Source: CAYQQJ01 sp964419935
Lineage (GTDB): Bacteria > Pseudomonadota > Gammaproteobacteria > Pseudomonadales > Cellvibrionaceae
Direction of reading: 5' to 3'
Assembly (NCBI GenBank): GCA_964419935.1
Contig: CAYQQJ010000014.1
Location: forward strand, 29,238-93,237
Length of the DNA: 64,000 bases
Shown here in pieces: positions 53,016 through 62,620 of this stretch. A program made the position numbers and the translations under genes. The notes under the pieces were generated by a model. The model was given only the letters and a program-made list of their open reading frames with translations. It had not been told where the DNA came from and did no database searches. Within the stretch, counting starts at the first letter, position 1, and each line of letters begins with the position of its first letter.

Positions 53016-54566
53016 ATGACAGACATCTATTACATCTGGTCCGACTCCCAGGCTGTGTCCCTGGCGATCTGGCTGGTTATCAGCATTATCCTGCTGTACG
53101 CAGGGCGCCCCCACGCGCATCAACTGCTGCGCAATACCGGGCGTGCCATCAACAACACGCTGCGGTTGGCCGCTGCCAGCATCCGGCATCTCGAACAGCG
53201 CGTGGTAGTGCGCAACCGGGATGTGCTATTGGCCATGGGCCGAGAAACCGCGGAAAAAGCCATCGAACGTGAATTCACTCGCGTGAATACCATCGTCGAG
53301 CGGGATCTCAGCCAATATCCGAGCCTGCACCGCAAGTTGGCGGACACGCTGCAGAAAATCGAAGCGGATTATCATGCATCGACCGACGACGCACCGCTGC
53401 CGCCCGCTTGGTCGGAAGTGGTGGACACGCTTTCAGCGTTGCCCAGCTCCGGTGATCCCGCAGTGCTCAAGATATTGGAAAATATCAAAGGCGCAGTCGA
53501 GACCTCCCATCAACAAACGCTGAAAGCCTACCAAAAGAGCGCCAATGAGCGGCACAAAGCGCTGAGCGCCATGCAGCCTGAGTGGCGCACCCTGAACAGC
53601 ACCATGGAAAAGGTCCAGCAGACGATCACGGGCCTGGATGAGCGCACCAAAACCATCGACCGCCAGATGGAAGATTACGAAAGCATGCGCAAGGCGGAAG
53701 ATAAGGCGTTGCATTCGCTAACCTCGTCGTCCCTGACCCAGTTCTTTATTGCGGGCCTGGTACTGCTGGTGGCGGCGTTTGGCGGGATTATCAACTTTCA
53801 CCTGATTTCCCTGCCGATGTCGGAAATGGTCGGCGGCGCCAGCTACATCGGCGCCGTGCGCACCTCGGACATCGCTGCGCTGGTGATTATTATGGTGGAA
53901 ATCACCATGGGCTTGTTTTTGCTGGAAGCGCTGCAGATCACCCGCTTGTTTCCGATGATCGGCAGCCTGGACGACAAGATGCGCCGGCGCATGGCGATAG
54001 CGGCTTTCACCATTCTGGTGATCTTCGCCAGCATTGAAGCCTCGCTGGCCTACATGCGGGACCTGCTGGCGCTGGACCGCGAAGCCCTGCAGCAATCATT
54101 GGCCGGTACTGCGGTGGTGGAAGCCGAGTTCCGCTGGATTCCGTCTCTCGGGCAACTGGTGCTGGGCTTCATTCTGCCGTTCGCGCTGGCCTTTGTTGGC
54201 ATTCCGCTGGAGTCCTTCGTACATTCACTGCGCACCGTGCTGGGCCTGGTTGTTCTCGGCGTGCTGCGCAGCTTGCGCCTGGTGTTGCGCTTGATCGGCG
54301 GCATGGCCAATCACCTGAGCAAGATGCTGGTCAGCCTTTACGACCTGTTCGTCATGGTGCCTCTGTGCATTGAGCGCTGGGTGAAACAGGCCCGCGATCG
54401 TGCAGCGCTCCGTCGGGAGTCGTCGGATGAGGTGAGGGATAGCGAGCCGAGTGACGAGAGCGAACCCGAGTCTCAACCGCGCAGGGCGGGCAAATCCGCG
54501 CGTCGTCGCGGCCGGCTTGAGGAAGCCCCCGTCGATGGCATGCCACTCTCTGTACAGGAGGCTTGA
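53016..54566 (+). CDS. Multi-pass membrane protein with long helical domain, family not recognised
   Basis: A 516-residue protein. One N-terminal helix (about 12-29) is followed by some 200 mostly helical, charged residues (about 45-235) that could form a coiled coil. Four to five further membrane helices follow (about 241-263, 284-305, 325-343, 379-398, 407-426). The C-terminal tail (from about 455) is highly charged, with acidic runs (SDEVRDSEPSDESEPE) then an Arg-rich patch. AAAGGTG lies six bases before the ATG. A von Willebrand-type lipoprotein gene follows after three bases. I do not recognise the family; the layout suggests a signalling or scaffolding role across the membrane. Confidence 0.72.
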   Translation: MTDIYYIWSDSQAVSLAIWLVISIILLYAGRPHAHQLLRNTGRAINNTLRLAAASIRHLEQRVVVRNRDVLLAMGRETAEKAIEREFTRVNTIVERDLSQYPSLHRKLADTLQKIEADYHASTDDAPLPPAWSEVVDTLSALPSSGDPAVLKILENIKGAVETSHQQTLKAYQKSANERHKALSAMQPEWRTLNSTMEKVQQTITGLDERTKTIDRQMEDYESMRKAEDKALHSLTSSSLTQFFIAGLVLLVAAFGGIINFHLISLPMSEMVGGASYIGAVRTSDIAALVIIMVEITMGLFLLEALQITRLFPMIGSLDDKMRRRMAIAAFTILVIFASIEASLAYMRDLLALDREALQQSLAGTAVVEAEFRWIPSLGQLVLGFILPFALAFVGIPLESFVHSLRTVLGLVVLGVLRSLRLVLRLIGGMANHLSKMLVSLYDLFVMVPLCIERWVKQARDRAALRRESSDEVRDSEPSDESEPESQPRRAGKSARRRGRLEEAPVDGMPLSVQEA

Positions 54567-54569
54567 GCT

Positions 54570-55262
54570 ATGAAGACTTTTGCCGACTGGACTCGCGAAA
54601 GCGGGTCCCATATTGGCAAGTTGCTGGCCGGTGCTTTGCTGGCACTCGGGCTGGCCGGCTGCCAGGAACCGGCCAACAACAGCCGTGCCGCTTATGTGCT
54701 GATCGACATTTCCAGCAATTACGCCACTGAGCTCGATAAGGCGGAAACACTCAGCAACTACCTGCTGGCCAATCTCACCAGTGGAGATTCCCTCGCGGTT
54801 GGCTTTATCGACAACAGCAGTTTCACCGAGCGCAACATTATCGCGCGGGCCACCTTTGATCACCGGCCCAGCGTGACCAACCAGCAGAAGCGAGCGTTTC
54901 AGGCAAAACTGGCGGCGTTTATCGAGGACTTCCGTGTGCCCAGCCATCACAGCGACATTACCGGCGGTGTGTTACTGGCAACGGACTATTTGGACGGAAC
55001 CGACGCCGGCAAAAAATACCTGTTCCTGCTGTCGGACCTGCATGAAGACCTGCCTCCATGGCTACACCGTGATATGGCCGTAGGTCTGGACGGTGTACAG
55101 GTGATTGCCATGAACGTTAAACGCCTACGCAGCGACAATAATGACCCGCAAGAGTATCAGCAACGCTTGTCGAGTTGGCAGAAACGGGTGGAGGAAGGCG
55201 GTGGCCGATGGCAATTGGTCAATGATCTGGCGCGGCTCAACACGGCAGTGGCGCTGCGCTGA
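54570..55262 (+). CDS. Von Willebrand factor A-like lipoprotein
   Basis: A 230-residue predicted lipoprotein (lipobox GLAGC, C31). A VWA-like fold is suggested by YVLIDISSNY, with MIDAS-like residues D46, S48 and N50. T131 in SDITGGVLLA and D156 in LLSDLHED complete the metal site. The first segment is DxSxN rather than DxSxS. It starts three bases after the membrane-protein stop, with AGGAGG overlapping that gene's end, so the two are surely co-expressed. It could bind the periplasmic face of the partner or a ligand. No chaperone ATPase of the MoxR type is nearby. Confidence 0.72.
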   Translation: MKTFADWTRESGSHIGKLLAGALLALGLAGCQEPANNSRAAYVLIDISSNYATELDKAETLSNYLLANLTSGDSLAVGFIDNSSFTERNIIARATFDHRPSVTNQQKRAFQAKLAAFIEDFRVPSHHSDITGGVLLATDYLDGTDAGKKYLFLLSDLHEDLPPWLHRDMAVGLDGVQVIAMNVKRLRSDNNDPQEYQQRLSSWQKRVEEGGGRWQLVNDLARLNTAVALR

Positions 55263-55289
55263 ACCGCAGAAAGGTGTTTGGAAAGGACG

Positions 55290-55319
55290 CGGCGAGCTTC
55301 AAGCGGAGTTCGCCGTTTT
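55290..55319 (+). terminator. Possible terminator after the VWA lipoprotein gene
   Basis: CGGCGA (55290-55295) pairs with TCGCCG (55310-55315) around a 14-base loop that can itself fold (GCTT with AAGC). TTTT follows. The stem is short, so this is a modest prediction. Confidence 0.4.
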
Positions 55320-55446
55320 GCATACCTCAATCTGATCAATAAAGTTGGACGCATGACGGCGGCCTTTACCTGCCCAGAGCCTTGTGGCACTGTTTGTTGA
55401 CTGCACATTGGTTACAGCGTACACAGGTTTGCCAGAGGATCGAAAC

Positions 55447-55821
55447 ATGGAAATGCACGGCCAGATCAGCTTTAGTCTTGTCAGCCAAACCCCTGACGAA
55501 GTTGTATCCGAAATGCCCATCCAGCCGGGCATTCTGAATCCGTTCGGTACCGTCAATGCGGGCGCTACCCTGTGGTTCGCCGATGTAACAGCAACCGTAC
55601 TCATACTTGAGGGCGTCCGACCGGAGGAAGGCATGCAGGGCTTCCCTCTGGCCATCAACCTCAATGCCAACCTGATGGGTAACGCCACAAGCGGCAAGTT
55701 CATCGCCACTGCCAATTACGTCAAACGCGGTCGCACCGTCAGCGTTGTTCGCACAACGGTGAAAGATACTGCTGGCAAATTGATTGCCGAGGTAACCACC
55801 AGCCATGTTGCGTCAAAGTAG
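55447..55821 (+). CDS. PaaI-like hotdog thioesterase
   Basis: A 124-residue hotdog protein. GILNPFGTVNAGATLWFADVTAT carries the HGG-like/Asn-Ala-Gly motif of PaaI and YdiI-type acyl-CoA thioesterases. GKFIATANYVKRGRTVSVVRTTV is the following beta-sheet region. GAGGA lies six bases before the ATG at 55447; an upstream GTG at 55384 would add 21 residues without family similarity. It is 25 bases before a GNAT gene and may be co-transcribed with it. The substrate is unknown. Confidence 0.8.
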   Translation: MEMHGQISFSLVSQTPDEVVSEMPIQPGILNPFGTVNAGATLWFADVTATVLILEGVRPEEGMQGFPLAINLNANLMGNATSGKFIATANYVKRGRTVSVVRTTVKDTAGKLIAEVTTSHVASK

Positions 55822-55846
55822 CATTCCAAATCATCAGGATAACTTT

Positions 55847-56332
55847 ATGGCCCTTACCGTAATCCAGGCGGATTACCTCAATGTGCGGCACGCGCAAGAT
55901 ATCGGCGAGCTGCTGGATCGCTACGCGCGGGATCCCATGGGTGGTGGAAAACCACTGGCTGCCGGTATTCCGGCCAAGCTGGCTGCAGAGCTGGCCCAGG
56001 TTCCCAACGCGTTCAGCATTCTCTGTTACCTCGACGACAAACCGGTAGCGTTAGCCAACTGTTTCCAGGGCTTTTCCACGTTTCACTGCAAACCCCTTAT
56101 CAACATCCACGACCTGATGGTGGATGCGGAACTCCGAGGCTTGGGCATCAGTCAGCTATTGCTCAGTAAAGTGGAAGAGGTCGCCATCGGTCGCGGATGC
56201 TGCAAAATCACTCTGGAAGTGCTGGAGCGCAACATCGTGGCCCAACAAGCATATAAAAAGTCCGGTTTCGGCGGTTATGAGCTGGACCCGGCGATGGGTC
56301 GGGCGGTTTTTTGGCAGAAGGTTATTTCCTAG
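55847..56332 (+). CDS. GNAT family N-acetyltransferase
   Basis: A 161-residue acetyltransferase. The acetyl-CoA motif A is present as DLMVDAELRGLGISQLLLSKVEE (the RGLGIS loop). It is followed by GCCKITLEVLERNIVAQQAYKKSGF, the motif B region. AGGA lies eight bases before the ATG at 55847. It resembles amino-group acetyltransferases for small molecules or protein N-termini, but the acceptor is unknown. About 216 bases separate it from the Wadjet operon. Confidence 0.85.
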   Translation: MALTVIQADYLNVRHAQDIGELLDRYARDPMGGGKPLAAGIPAKLAAELAQVPNAFSILCYLDDKPVALANCFQGFSTFHCKPLINIHDLMVDAELRGLGISQLLLSKVEEVAIGRGCCKITLEVLERNIVAQQAYKKSGFGGYELDPAMGRAVFWQKVIS

Positions 56333-56548
56333 ACGTCACATCGCGGTTGGCTTAGTTACATCCAACAGGCTGCGGAGTCCTTCGAACACCCAATACCCCG
56401 GCCGGTGGGACGGGTTCTACTGAGGCATGTTCATGGCAATTACGCTAAACTTCCCCCAGCCGGTTGCGCGGGTTTTCCAGGGCTTGCACAATACCGGCTC
56501 CAACGCCTGTTTGGCGCCCCCGTCCACCTTTGTCAGTGTCGTCACCAC

Positions 56549-58015
56549 ATGTTTTTCACGCCAGAGCGCCAGGATTTCTTCAAGCCGCTGACCAGCAAGT
56601 ACCGCGAGCAAATCGCCCAGTGCCTGTGCTTGCTGTATCAGCGGCTGTATGGGTCCAATGCGGACTACGGCCACTCCCTGTCCCGGGATCAGGTGGTGGA
56701 GATTCTGGAGGAGGCCCTGGTACGTGCTCCGGTACTGGATTCCGGTGACGACTCCGCGGACGATGCCGCTGATGGCGACAGCCAGCAACGTTTCAAATCC
56801 TACCGCGAGCAGGCCAACTGGATTTTGAAGCAACTGCTGGACTGTGGCTGGCTGGAGAAACAGGTGGACCCGGCCATGCTGCAGTCGACCTACCCTTTTA
56901 CCCGCATGGGTCGGCTGTTTACCCAGCCATTGGTGGAGTCCGACAGCAACCAGATCCGTACGCGCCATCGCAACACCCGCAATACGCTTAATGCCCTGGA
57001 AGCCTTCCTCAACCGGGGGGAGGTACACGACCTACTGGATGCTTTCGAGTATTCCGAGCGTATTGTCACGGACTTTACCGATGTGATCGCCGAGCTTGAA
57101 GAACGCAAGCGACAGCTGGTGCGGGAGGTGGAATCCCAACAGCTGGTACAGCAGGCCACGGATCAGTTTTTTGAATTCATGGAGAAGCGCTTCCAGCCGG
57201 ACGTGTCTGTGCGTCTGTCCGCGGACAGCGTGGAAAAACATCGCGATCAAATCAACAAAGCTATCGGAAAAATTCGCAAGCAGAAAAAAGAATTCAAGCA
57301 GCAGGTGGAAATGCAGCTCAGGCGGTTGATTCCGGAACTGGTTCAACCGGGTCAATCCGTGTTATGGAATATTCTGGATACCATTGAACGGCGCATGAGC
57401 AACGCAGCGGAAATTATGCTGCCCGCGTTGCGGCGTGCGTTGCACAGCTTCACCAAACGGGCAGACATCATTATCCGGCAGCTGAGTTATTTGAATAACC
57501 AGAGCAATAATGATTTGGTTGCTGTGTGCCATAACCTCAGCCAGCTCTCGGAGGCAGAAGCCGGGCAGCGCCTGGATGCGGCCGCAGAAAAGCTGGCGGG
57601 CATGAAACTGCAACTGGTCGACCCTGCGCATATTAAAGTGCAGGAGCGCCGCCAGGCGAGCTTCGTACGCACCGCCATCGGTGAGGAGCCGGCATTGGAC
57701 CCTGACGCACAACGGGAGCTGATGATTGAACAACTATTGGATCAGGCATTCGCGACGGATAACAAAAGTTTGCGGGACTATGTGATTCGCGCTTTACGCT
57801 CCGGGCAGAAGGTTTCCAGCCGCAATCTTCCCATTGATAGCGCGAGAGATCTATTGGCCATGGCCCATGTGATCGAAGTCGGTGCCGTCAACAACTTGAG
57901 CAGCGATCATCGGTTTCGGGTGGAGCCCACCGGCAACCGTATCAGCTCTGAATATTACCAAGAGCTGGACGAATTCATTATCGAACTCACGCAGCATGCG
58001 GGTGCCTCTCATTAA
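56549..58015 (+). CDS. jetA: Wadjet defence protein JetA (MksF-like kleisin)
   Basis: A 488-residue protein of the JetA/MksF family, the kleisin-like subunit of the Wadjet plasmid-restricting condensin. The ATG at 56549 gives the family-typical start MFFTPERQDFFKPLTSKYRE; the longer frame upstream looks non-coding. An N-terminal winged-helix-like part is followed by a long helical middle (IAELEERKRQLVREVESQQ, IRKQKKEFKQQVEMQLRRL) and a C-terminal domain. It is the first gene of the jetABCD set, with 41 bases to jetB. A weak -10-like TAAACT lies at 56446-56451. Confidence 0.85.
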   Translation: MFFTPERQDFFKPLTSKYREQIAQCLCLLYQRLYGSNADYGHSLSRDQVVEILEEALVRAPVLDSGDDSADDAADGDSQQRFKSYREQANWILKQLLDCGWLEKQVDPAMLQSTYPFTRMGRLFTQPLVESDSNQIRTRHRNTRNTLNALEAFLNRGEVHDLLDAFEYSERIVTDFTDVIAELEERKRQLVREVESQQLVQQATDQFFEFMEKRFQPDVSVRLSADSVEKHRDQINKAIGKIRKQKKEFKQQVEMQLRRLIPELVQPGQSVLWNILDTIERRMSNAAEIMLPALRRALHSFTKRADIIIRQLSYLNNQSNNDLVAVCHNLSQLSEAEAGQRLDAAAEKLAGMKLQLVDPAHIKVQERRQASFVRTAIGEEPALDPDAQRELMIEQLLDQAFATDNKSLRDYVIRALRSGQKVSSRNLPIDSARDLLAMAHVIEVGAVNNLSSDHRFRVEPTGNRISSEYYQELDEFIIELTQHAGASH

Positions 58016-58056
58016 CCGCGGCACTCACGCAGCCCATTGAATGCAAACAAGACAAG

Positions 58057-58827
58057 ATGATTGAAGATACTTTTAGTGAAAAACTTAAATCCGTCGGCCT
58101 GAGTATGGAGGAGTTTTCCGAGCTGCTGATTCGCCTGCTGGATTACGGGGTGATCTGTCGTGACGAAAGCCAAACCGAAGCGACTCTGTATGACCGCTAT
58201 CTGCAATGTGCGGATCTGGTGGAAGATTACTTGGCCGTGATCGGCGTGCGCATTCAGCACGATCGACAATTCGATTTCGTACGCATTTATCCGCCCGGTG
58301 CTGTCGTGCCCGGTATGGCCGACCAGGATGATGCGTCCTTCAATGGAGGCTTTCGCGCCAAGCCCAGTCAGCAGGAAGTCGCGGTGATTCTGGTACTGCG
58401 CACCGAATACCAAAAAAGCCTGCGTGAAGGTCAGGTGGACGACAAAGGCCGCGCCATGTTATCTCTGGAAGGCTTGGCGATTGCCATGAATAATTTACTC
58501 AAGCGCTCGCTACCCGAAAGTCAGGTGGAGCGGAAAAATCTGTTCCGTCGCTTGCGACAACTGCGCCTGATTCAGTTCAATCTTGATGACGACTTGAGCA
58601 GTGACGAAAGCTGGTTGAGCATCCAACCGTCAATTACCAGTTTTGTCAGTGACGAGGTGCTGAGCGGATTACTGGGCGACTCTCCTGCCGCAACACAGAG
58701 CGAGAACATCGACCACGAGTCATTCGATCCCGATAAGACGGAACACGCCAGCACCTTGTTTGCAGCAACCGATCCCAGTGAACCCATGACTGAAACGGAC
58801 CCAGAGGACGACACCGATGTTTCTTAA
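58057..58827 (+). CDS. jetB: Wadjet defence protein JetB (MksE-like, DUF4194)
   Basis: A 256-residue protein of the DUF4194/MksE family. This is the KITE-like winged-helix subunit that bridges kleisin and SMC in the Wadjet complex. Conserved segments include FSELLIRLLDYGVICRDESQTEATLYDRYLQ and VAVILVLRTEYQKSLREGQVDDKG. The C-terminal 50 residues are acidic and low in complexity. Its stop overlaps the jetC start by 11 bases, indicating coupling. Confidence 0.87.
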   Translation: MIEDTFSEKLKSVGLSMEEFSELLIRLLDYGVICRDESQTEATLYDRYLQCADLVEDYLAVIGVRIQHDRQFDFVRIYPPGAVVPGMADQDDASFNGGFRAKPSQQEVAVILVLRTEYQKSLREGQVDDKGRAMLSLEGLAIAMNNLLKRSLPESQVERKNLFRRLRQLRLIQFNLDDDLSSDESWLSIQPSITSFVSDEVLSGLLGDSPAATQSENIDHESFDPDKTEHASTLFAATDPSEPMTETDPEDDTDVS

Positions 58828-61800
58828 GCGCGGCATTTTTGTCAACTGGGGCAACATCCCGCAGCTGGAATTCGAATTCGGCCCCATTAATTTATTCTCC
58901 GGTGGCAATGGGTCCGGTAAAACCACGGCAGCTGACGCGATTCAGACGTTGATGACTGCAGCCCATGAAAACCTGTTTAACTACAACCCCGGTCAGGACG
59001 AAACCACCCAGCGCGGTCGTGGCGGCAAGCAGGTGCGTACGCTCGCCTCCTATGTGCTGGGATGCGATGACGGCAGTTACGCGCGCCCCTGGACTACGGA
59101 TGCCTACGCGGCAGGAATATTTCATCCGACCCAGGGCGAAGCCGGTGACGCTTTCACCGCGGTAATGTGCGTGCGCGCGCACTTGGATAAAGCCGGCAAT
59201 CAGGCCCAGGCGCGTCAGGACGAATTACTGTTTATTGTTGTTCCCGGTGAGCAGTTGAGCTTGTCGCACTTTGTCAAAAGTTACAGTGATGGCAAGCACG
59301 TAGTTCCGCTGACTGAAATCACCACGCTGCTGAAAAAGGAATTCGGCAGCAAAGCCATAGAAATCTACGACAAAAAGGGCGCTTACCTGCGTCGCCTGTA
59401 TGGCGCTTTGCGTGGCCGGCGGGATGCGGTTTCGGATCGCGAAGCGAAACACGCCGCCCGTACCTTCGCCAACTTCATGGCGTATAAGCCGGTCAAGAGC
59501 ATTACGGAATTTGTCTCCCGGGAAATACTGGAACCCAAAGACCTGGGTGATGCCATTCGCAACGTGTCCGAGTTAATGAAAACCATTCATCAGATGGAAG
59601 CGGATACCCGCGTTATTCGCGAGGCGATTGACACTCTGGGGCAAGCGAAAGAAAAATCCCAAAATTATGTGGACTTGTGGGTCGAGCGCAATCTGGCACA
59701 GTACACCGAAGCGACCCGTCGACTGCTGCTGAATCAACGGGCCTACACCAAAGCCAAAAAAGACCAGCATCTGATTCGCGAAGCGATCGAAGAAAACGCT
59801 GAACGGCAACAAGTGTGTGAACAACGCCGTGACCAGACCCACGACGAACGGGTGGCGCTGGAAGCGCAGCGTCAGGGCATAGCGGCGCTGAAAGATAAGG
59901 ATCAACTGGAACAACTGATTGTCGAGCGCACTCGCGAGCTGGGCGCGAAAGCGCGGCCGTTGGTGGAACAAAGTCAGCAGCTGACGCGCAATGTGGAAGC
60001 CAGTCAGAAATTACTGGCGCAACTGGCCGAATGTTCCCTGGCAGTCGAAATTCCCGCACTGGACGGTTTGGAGTTTCGTCAACAGGGGAAAGCCATGACG
60101 GCAGCCAGCAGCCAAGTGGAGATTGATCTGAACCGACTGCTGGCGAAGGACTGGGTCGGCATGGAGCAGTTGGAACAGGATCTGGATCAGATCATGGCGG
60201 CGGAAACCCAACACCGCCGCTGGGCCAGTTTGCTGCACCAGGCTCCATTAGATGTTACCGGGAGTGATGTTTTGGGGGCACAGAGCGGTATCAGTGTACG
60301 CGACCAAATCGCGCGGCAACTGTCAGTTCACGAGCGCAAGCGGCAGGATCTCGGTCAAAAGCTTAAACAGAAACAGAAAGAAATTCAGCTGCTGGAAAGC
60401 CGCAAGGTCAGCTATCCCGGCTATGTGGATCTCGCCTTGAATGCAATTCGCAAAGCCTGCCCAGCGGCGGACCCGCGCGTGCTCTGCGATTACGTTGAAG
60501 TCTTTGATGCGCGCTGGCAGATGGCCATTGAAGGCTACATTGGCGGTGCGCGCTTTTCCATTATGGTGGAGCCGGAATACGAGGCGGAAGCCATTCGTAT
60601 TGTGCGCAGCTTGCCGGAGGCGCGACGCAATCGCGCGCGGGTAATTCAGGGCCACAAAGCTCAGCGCGATGCGGAGCGGCTATCCCTGCCGGCAAAATCC
60701 ATAATTGAGGTGATGGAATTCAGCCACAAAACTGCCGAATTTTATTTGAAGGCATCCTACGGCAATGTGCTGTGCGTGAGTGATGCCGAGACATTGCGTT
60801 CCACCGCGCGTGGTGTAACGCCCGAAGGGCTGGGGTCTGGCAGTTACAGCATGTGGCGCTGTGACCTGGATGACAGTGAATTGGTGTTTGGGCAGGGAGC
60901 GCGAGAGCGTGCATTGCTGGCCAAACAGCGGGAGTGTGAGGAACTGACGCGGGACGCAAACCAGGCGGAGCAGGACTACCAGCGTGTAGCGCGTATTTTT
61001 GAATTGGTTGAAGCGATCAAGCCGGTGCACTGTGCCGAACTGATTCAGGCAATGCTGGAACTGCATCGCCAAATCGGCCAGGCGGAGTCCGCATTGGCAC
61101 GTTTGGATCTCAGTGATTTCCAACAACTGGAAGAACAACTGCAAACACTGAAACAGCGCTATGCGGAACAGGAAAGCCAGCTGTTGAATTTGGGGGAAGA
61201 GGCGGGGAAATTAAAAGAACAGGAGCGCCAGCGCGAGTCGGAGGTTAAAAAATATGCCGATGCGCAGGAATCGTTTCAGCTATTGCAGGAGGAGTTCGAA
61301 CAGGCTGTTTATCAAATGGCCGATGTTTACGCTCAGGTGGATGCTGAGCAGGCACTGCAACAGGCGAATCAGCGTGCGGAGAAAGCGGGAGACAATTTCG
61401 ACTTTAGTGAGGAAGTGAACACGCTCACAGGCGCGCTGGAAAATCGCGAACGCGAACTTTACAGTTTGGTTATGGCGCACAACCAGCAGTGCAATCAGCA
61501 GGACGCGATTGTTTACGATACGGGGTTCGGCGAACGTCACAATGAATCTTTCTTCAAGCGCATTGTGAACCTCGGCCAGGAGATGGACTTGATCCACAAC
61601 CGGTTGAAGAACAACGTTCTGGTGGATAAATTCGGCCAGCTGACGAGTTTGAAAGAAAGCTTCAACACGGCTTTCATAACCAATCTCTGTCATTCAATCT
61701 ACCAGGCAATTAGTGAAGGCAAACGCATTCTGGATGATCTCAGTCGTGAGCTGGAACACCACCGGTTCGGTGCGGACCGGGAGCGCTTCTACTTCGGTTA

Positions 61801-62491
61801 CGAATGGGTGCCGGAATTTCGCGATTACTGGCGTTTTTTCAAGGAGGTGATCGATGTGCCGAACCTTGGTGACGGCACCAGTTTGTTCGAGGCGGAGTTG
61901 TCGGATAACGCCTGTGCGGTGCGAGACAAGATGCAGGCGATGCTGCTCGACCCGGATGAGCAGGTCGCATTGCGGGAGCTGGGCCGCATCAGTGATTACC
62001 GCAACTACCGTTATTATGAAATTTACAAGCAACCGGAAGGCAAGGAGCCTATTGCGCTGAGTCAGTATGGTACCGGATCTGGCGGGCAGCTGGAAACGCC
62101 AGCGTATATTATTCGTTCAGCGGCGGTCACCTCGGCGTTCCGTTTCAACGATGGCAATACGCATTTGCGTATGGTGTTGGTGGATGAGGCGTTTTCCAAA
62201 ATGGATGAGACGCGCTCGCGGGAGGTGATCAACTATTTGACGGAAACCCTCGGGCTGCAGCTGTTGTTCATTATGCCAACCAGTAAATCCGGTCCGTTCA
62301 TGGATTTAATCAGCAATCAGTTTGTCTTCAGTAAATGCCCTACGGCGACGCCCATCGGTGAGTTGAATACACGCGTGCTGGTCGACCGCAAGACCTGTAA
62401 TCAGGAAAAGATCAAACAGCTCTGGGCGAACCACCGGAAAACGGTTCGGCACCAGGCTATGCTGGATTTTATGGAAGATATTGTAGATTGA
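58817..62491 (+). CDS. jetC: Wadjet defence ATPase JetC (MksB-like SMC)
   Basis: A 1224-residue SMC-type ATPase. Walker A is GGNGSGKT (residues 29-36). The ABC signature region is GTGSGGQLETPAY (about 1085) and Walker B is VLVDEAFSKMDETRSREV (about 1120). Two long coiled-coil arms (about 270-470 and 690-880) flank a hinge-like region around residues 530-680. It would entrap and extrude DNA loops on small circular plasmids. The jetD gene is normally close behind, but here 184 bases with a palindromic hairpin intervene. Confidence 0.92.
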   Translation: MFLKRGIFVNWGNIPQLEFEFGPINLFSGGNGSGKTTAADAIQTLMTAAHENLFNYNPGQDETTQRGRGGKQVRTLASYVLGCDDGSYARPWTTDAYAAGIFHPTQGEAGDAFTAVMCVRAHLDKAGNQAQARQDELLFIVVPGEQLSLSHFVKSYSDGKHVVPLTEITTLLKKEFGSKAIEIYDKKGAYLRRLYGALRGRRDAVSDREAKHAARTFANFMAYKPVKSITEFVSREILEPKDLGDAIRNVSELMKTIHQMEADTRVIREAIDTLGQAKEKSQNYVDLWVERNLAQYTEATRRLLLNQRAYTKAKKDQHLIREAIEENAERQQVCEQRRDQTHDERVALEAQRQGIAALKDKDQLEQLIVERTRELGAKARPLVEQSQQLTRNVEASQKLLAQLAECSLAVEIPALDGLEFRQQGKAMTAASSQVEIDLNRLLAKDWVGMEQLEQDLDQIMAAETQHRRWASLLHQAPLDVTGSDVLGAQSGISVRDQIARQLSVHERKRQDLGQKLKQKQKEIQLLESRKVSYPGYVDLALNAIRKACPAADPRVLCDYVEVFDARWQMAIEGYIGGARFSIMVEPEYEAEAIRIVRSLPEARRNRARVIQGHKAQRDAERLSLPAKSIIEVMEFSHKTAEFYLKASYGNVLCVSDAETLRSTARGVTPEGLGSGSYSMWRCDLDDSELVFGQGARERALLAKQRECEELTRDANQAEQDYQRVARIFELVEAIKPVHCAELIQAMLELHRQIGQAESALARLDLSDFQQLEEQLQTLKQRYAEQESQLLNLGEEAGKLKEQERQRESEVKKYADAQESFQLLQEEFEQAVYQMADVYAQVDAEQALQQANQRAEKAGDNFDFSEEVNTLTGALENRERELYSLVMAHNQQCNQQDAIVYDTGFGERHNESFFKRIVNLGQEMDLIHNRLKNNVLVDKFGQLTSLKESFNTAFITNLCHSIYQAISEGKRILDDLSRELEHHRFGADRERFYFGYEWVPEFRDYWRFFKEVIDVPNLGDGTSLFEAELSDNACAVRDKMQAMLLDPDEQVALRELGRISDYRNYRYYEIYKQPEGKEPIALSQYGTGSGGQLETPAYIIRSAAVTSAFRFNDGNTHLRMVLVDEAFSKMDETRSREVINYLTETLGLQLLFIMPTSKSGPFMDLISNQFVFSKCPTATPIGELNTRVLVDRKTCNQEKIKQLWANHRKTVRHQAMLDFMEDIVD

Positions 62492-62534
62492 TTTCGACGT
62501 CGTTAGTCAAGACAATGTGATTCGCTGCCAACGA

Positions 62535-62620
62535 GTGAGCCTGTTGTCTGGATATGCCTTTCGAAACCCTCGCGGCATCCCTGCCGCGAGGGTTCCACAA
62601 AACCCACCCTGATACCAAAC
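62535..62620 (+). repeat. Palindromic element, copy F, with a 13-bp perfect hairpin
   Basis: AACCCTCGCGGCA (62565-62577) pairs perfectly with TGCCGCGAGGGTT (62582-62594) around TCCC. The flanks keep CTTTCGAAACCC on the left and CCCTGATACCAAAC on the right, the terminal words of the other copies. Most of the element's core is missing. It lies in the 184-base gap between jetC and jetD. Confidence 0.75.

Noticed and set aside
56405..56548. Extended N-terminus of JetA
   Set aside because: The 48 added residues are Cys/His/Arg-rich without homology, while the family start motif MFFTPERQDFF begins at 56549.
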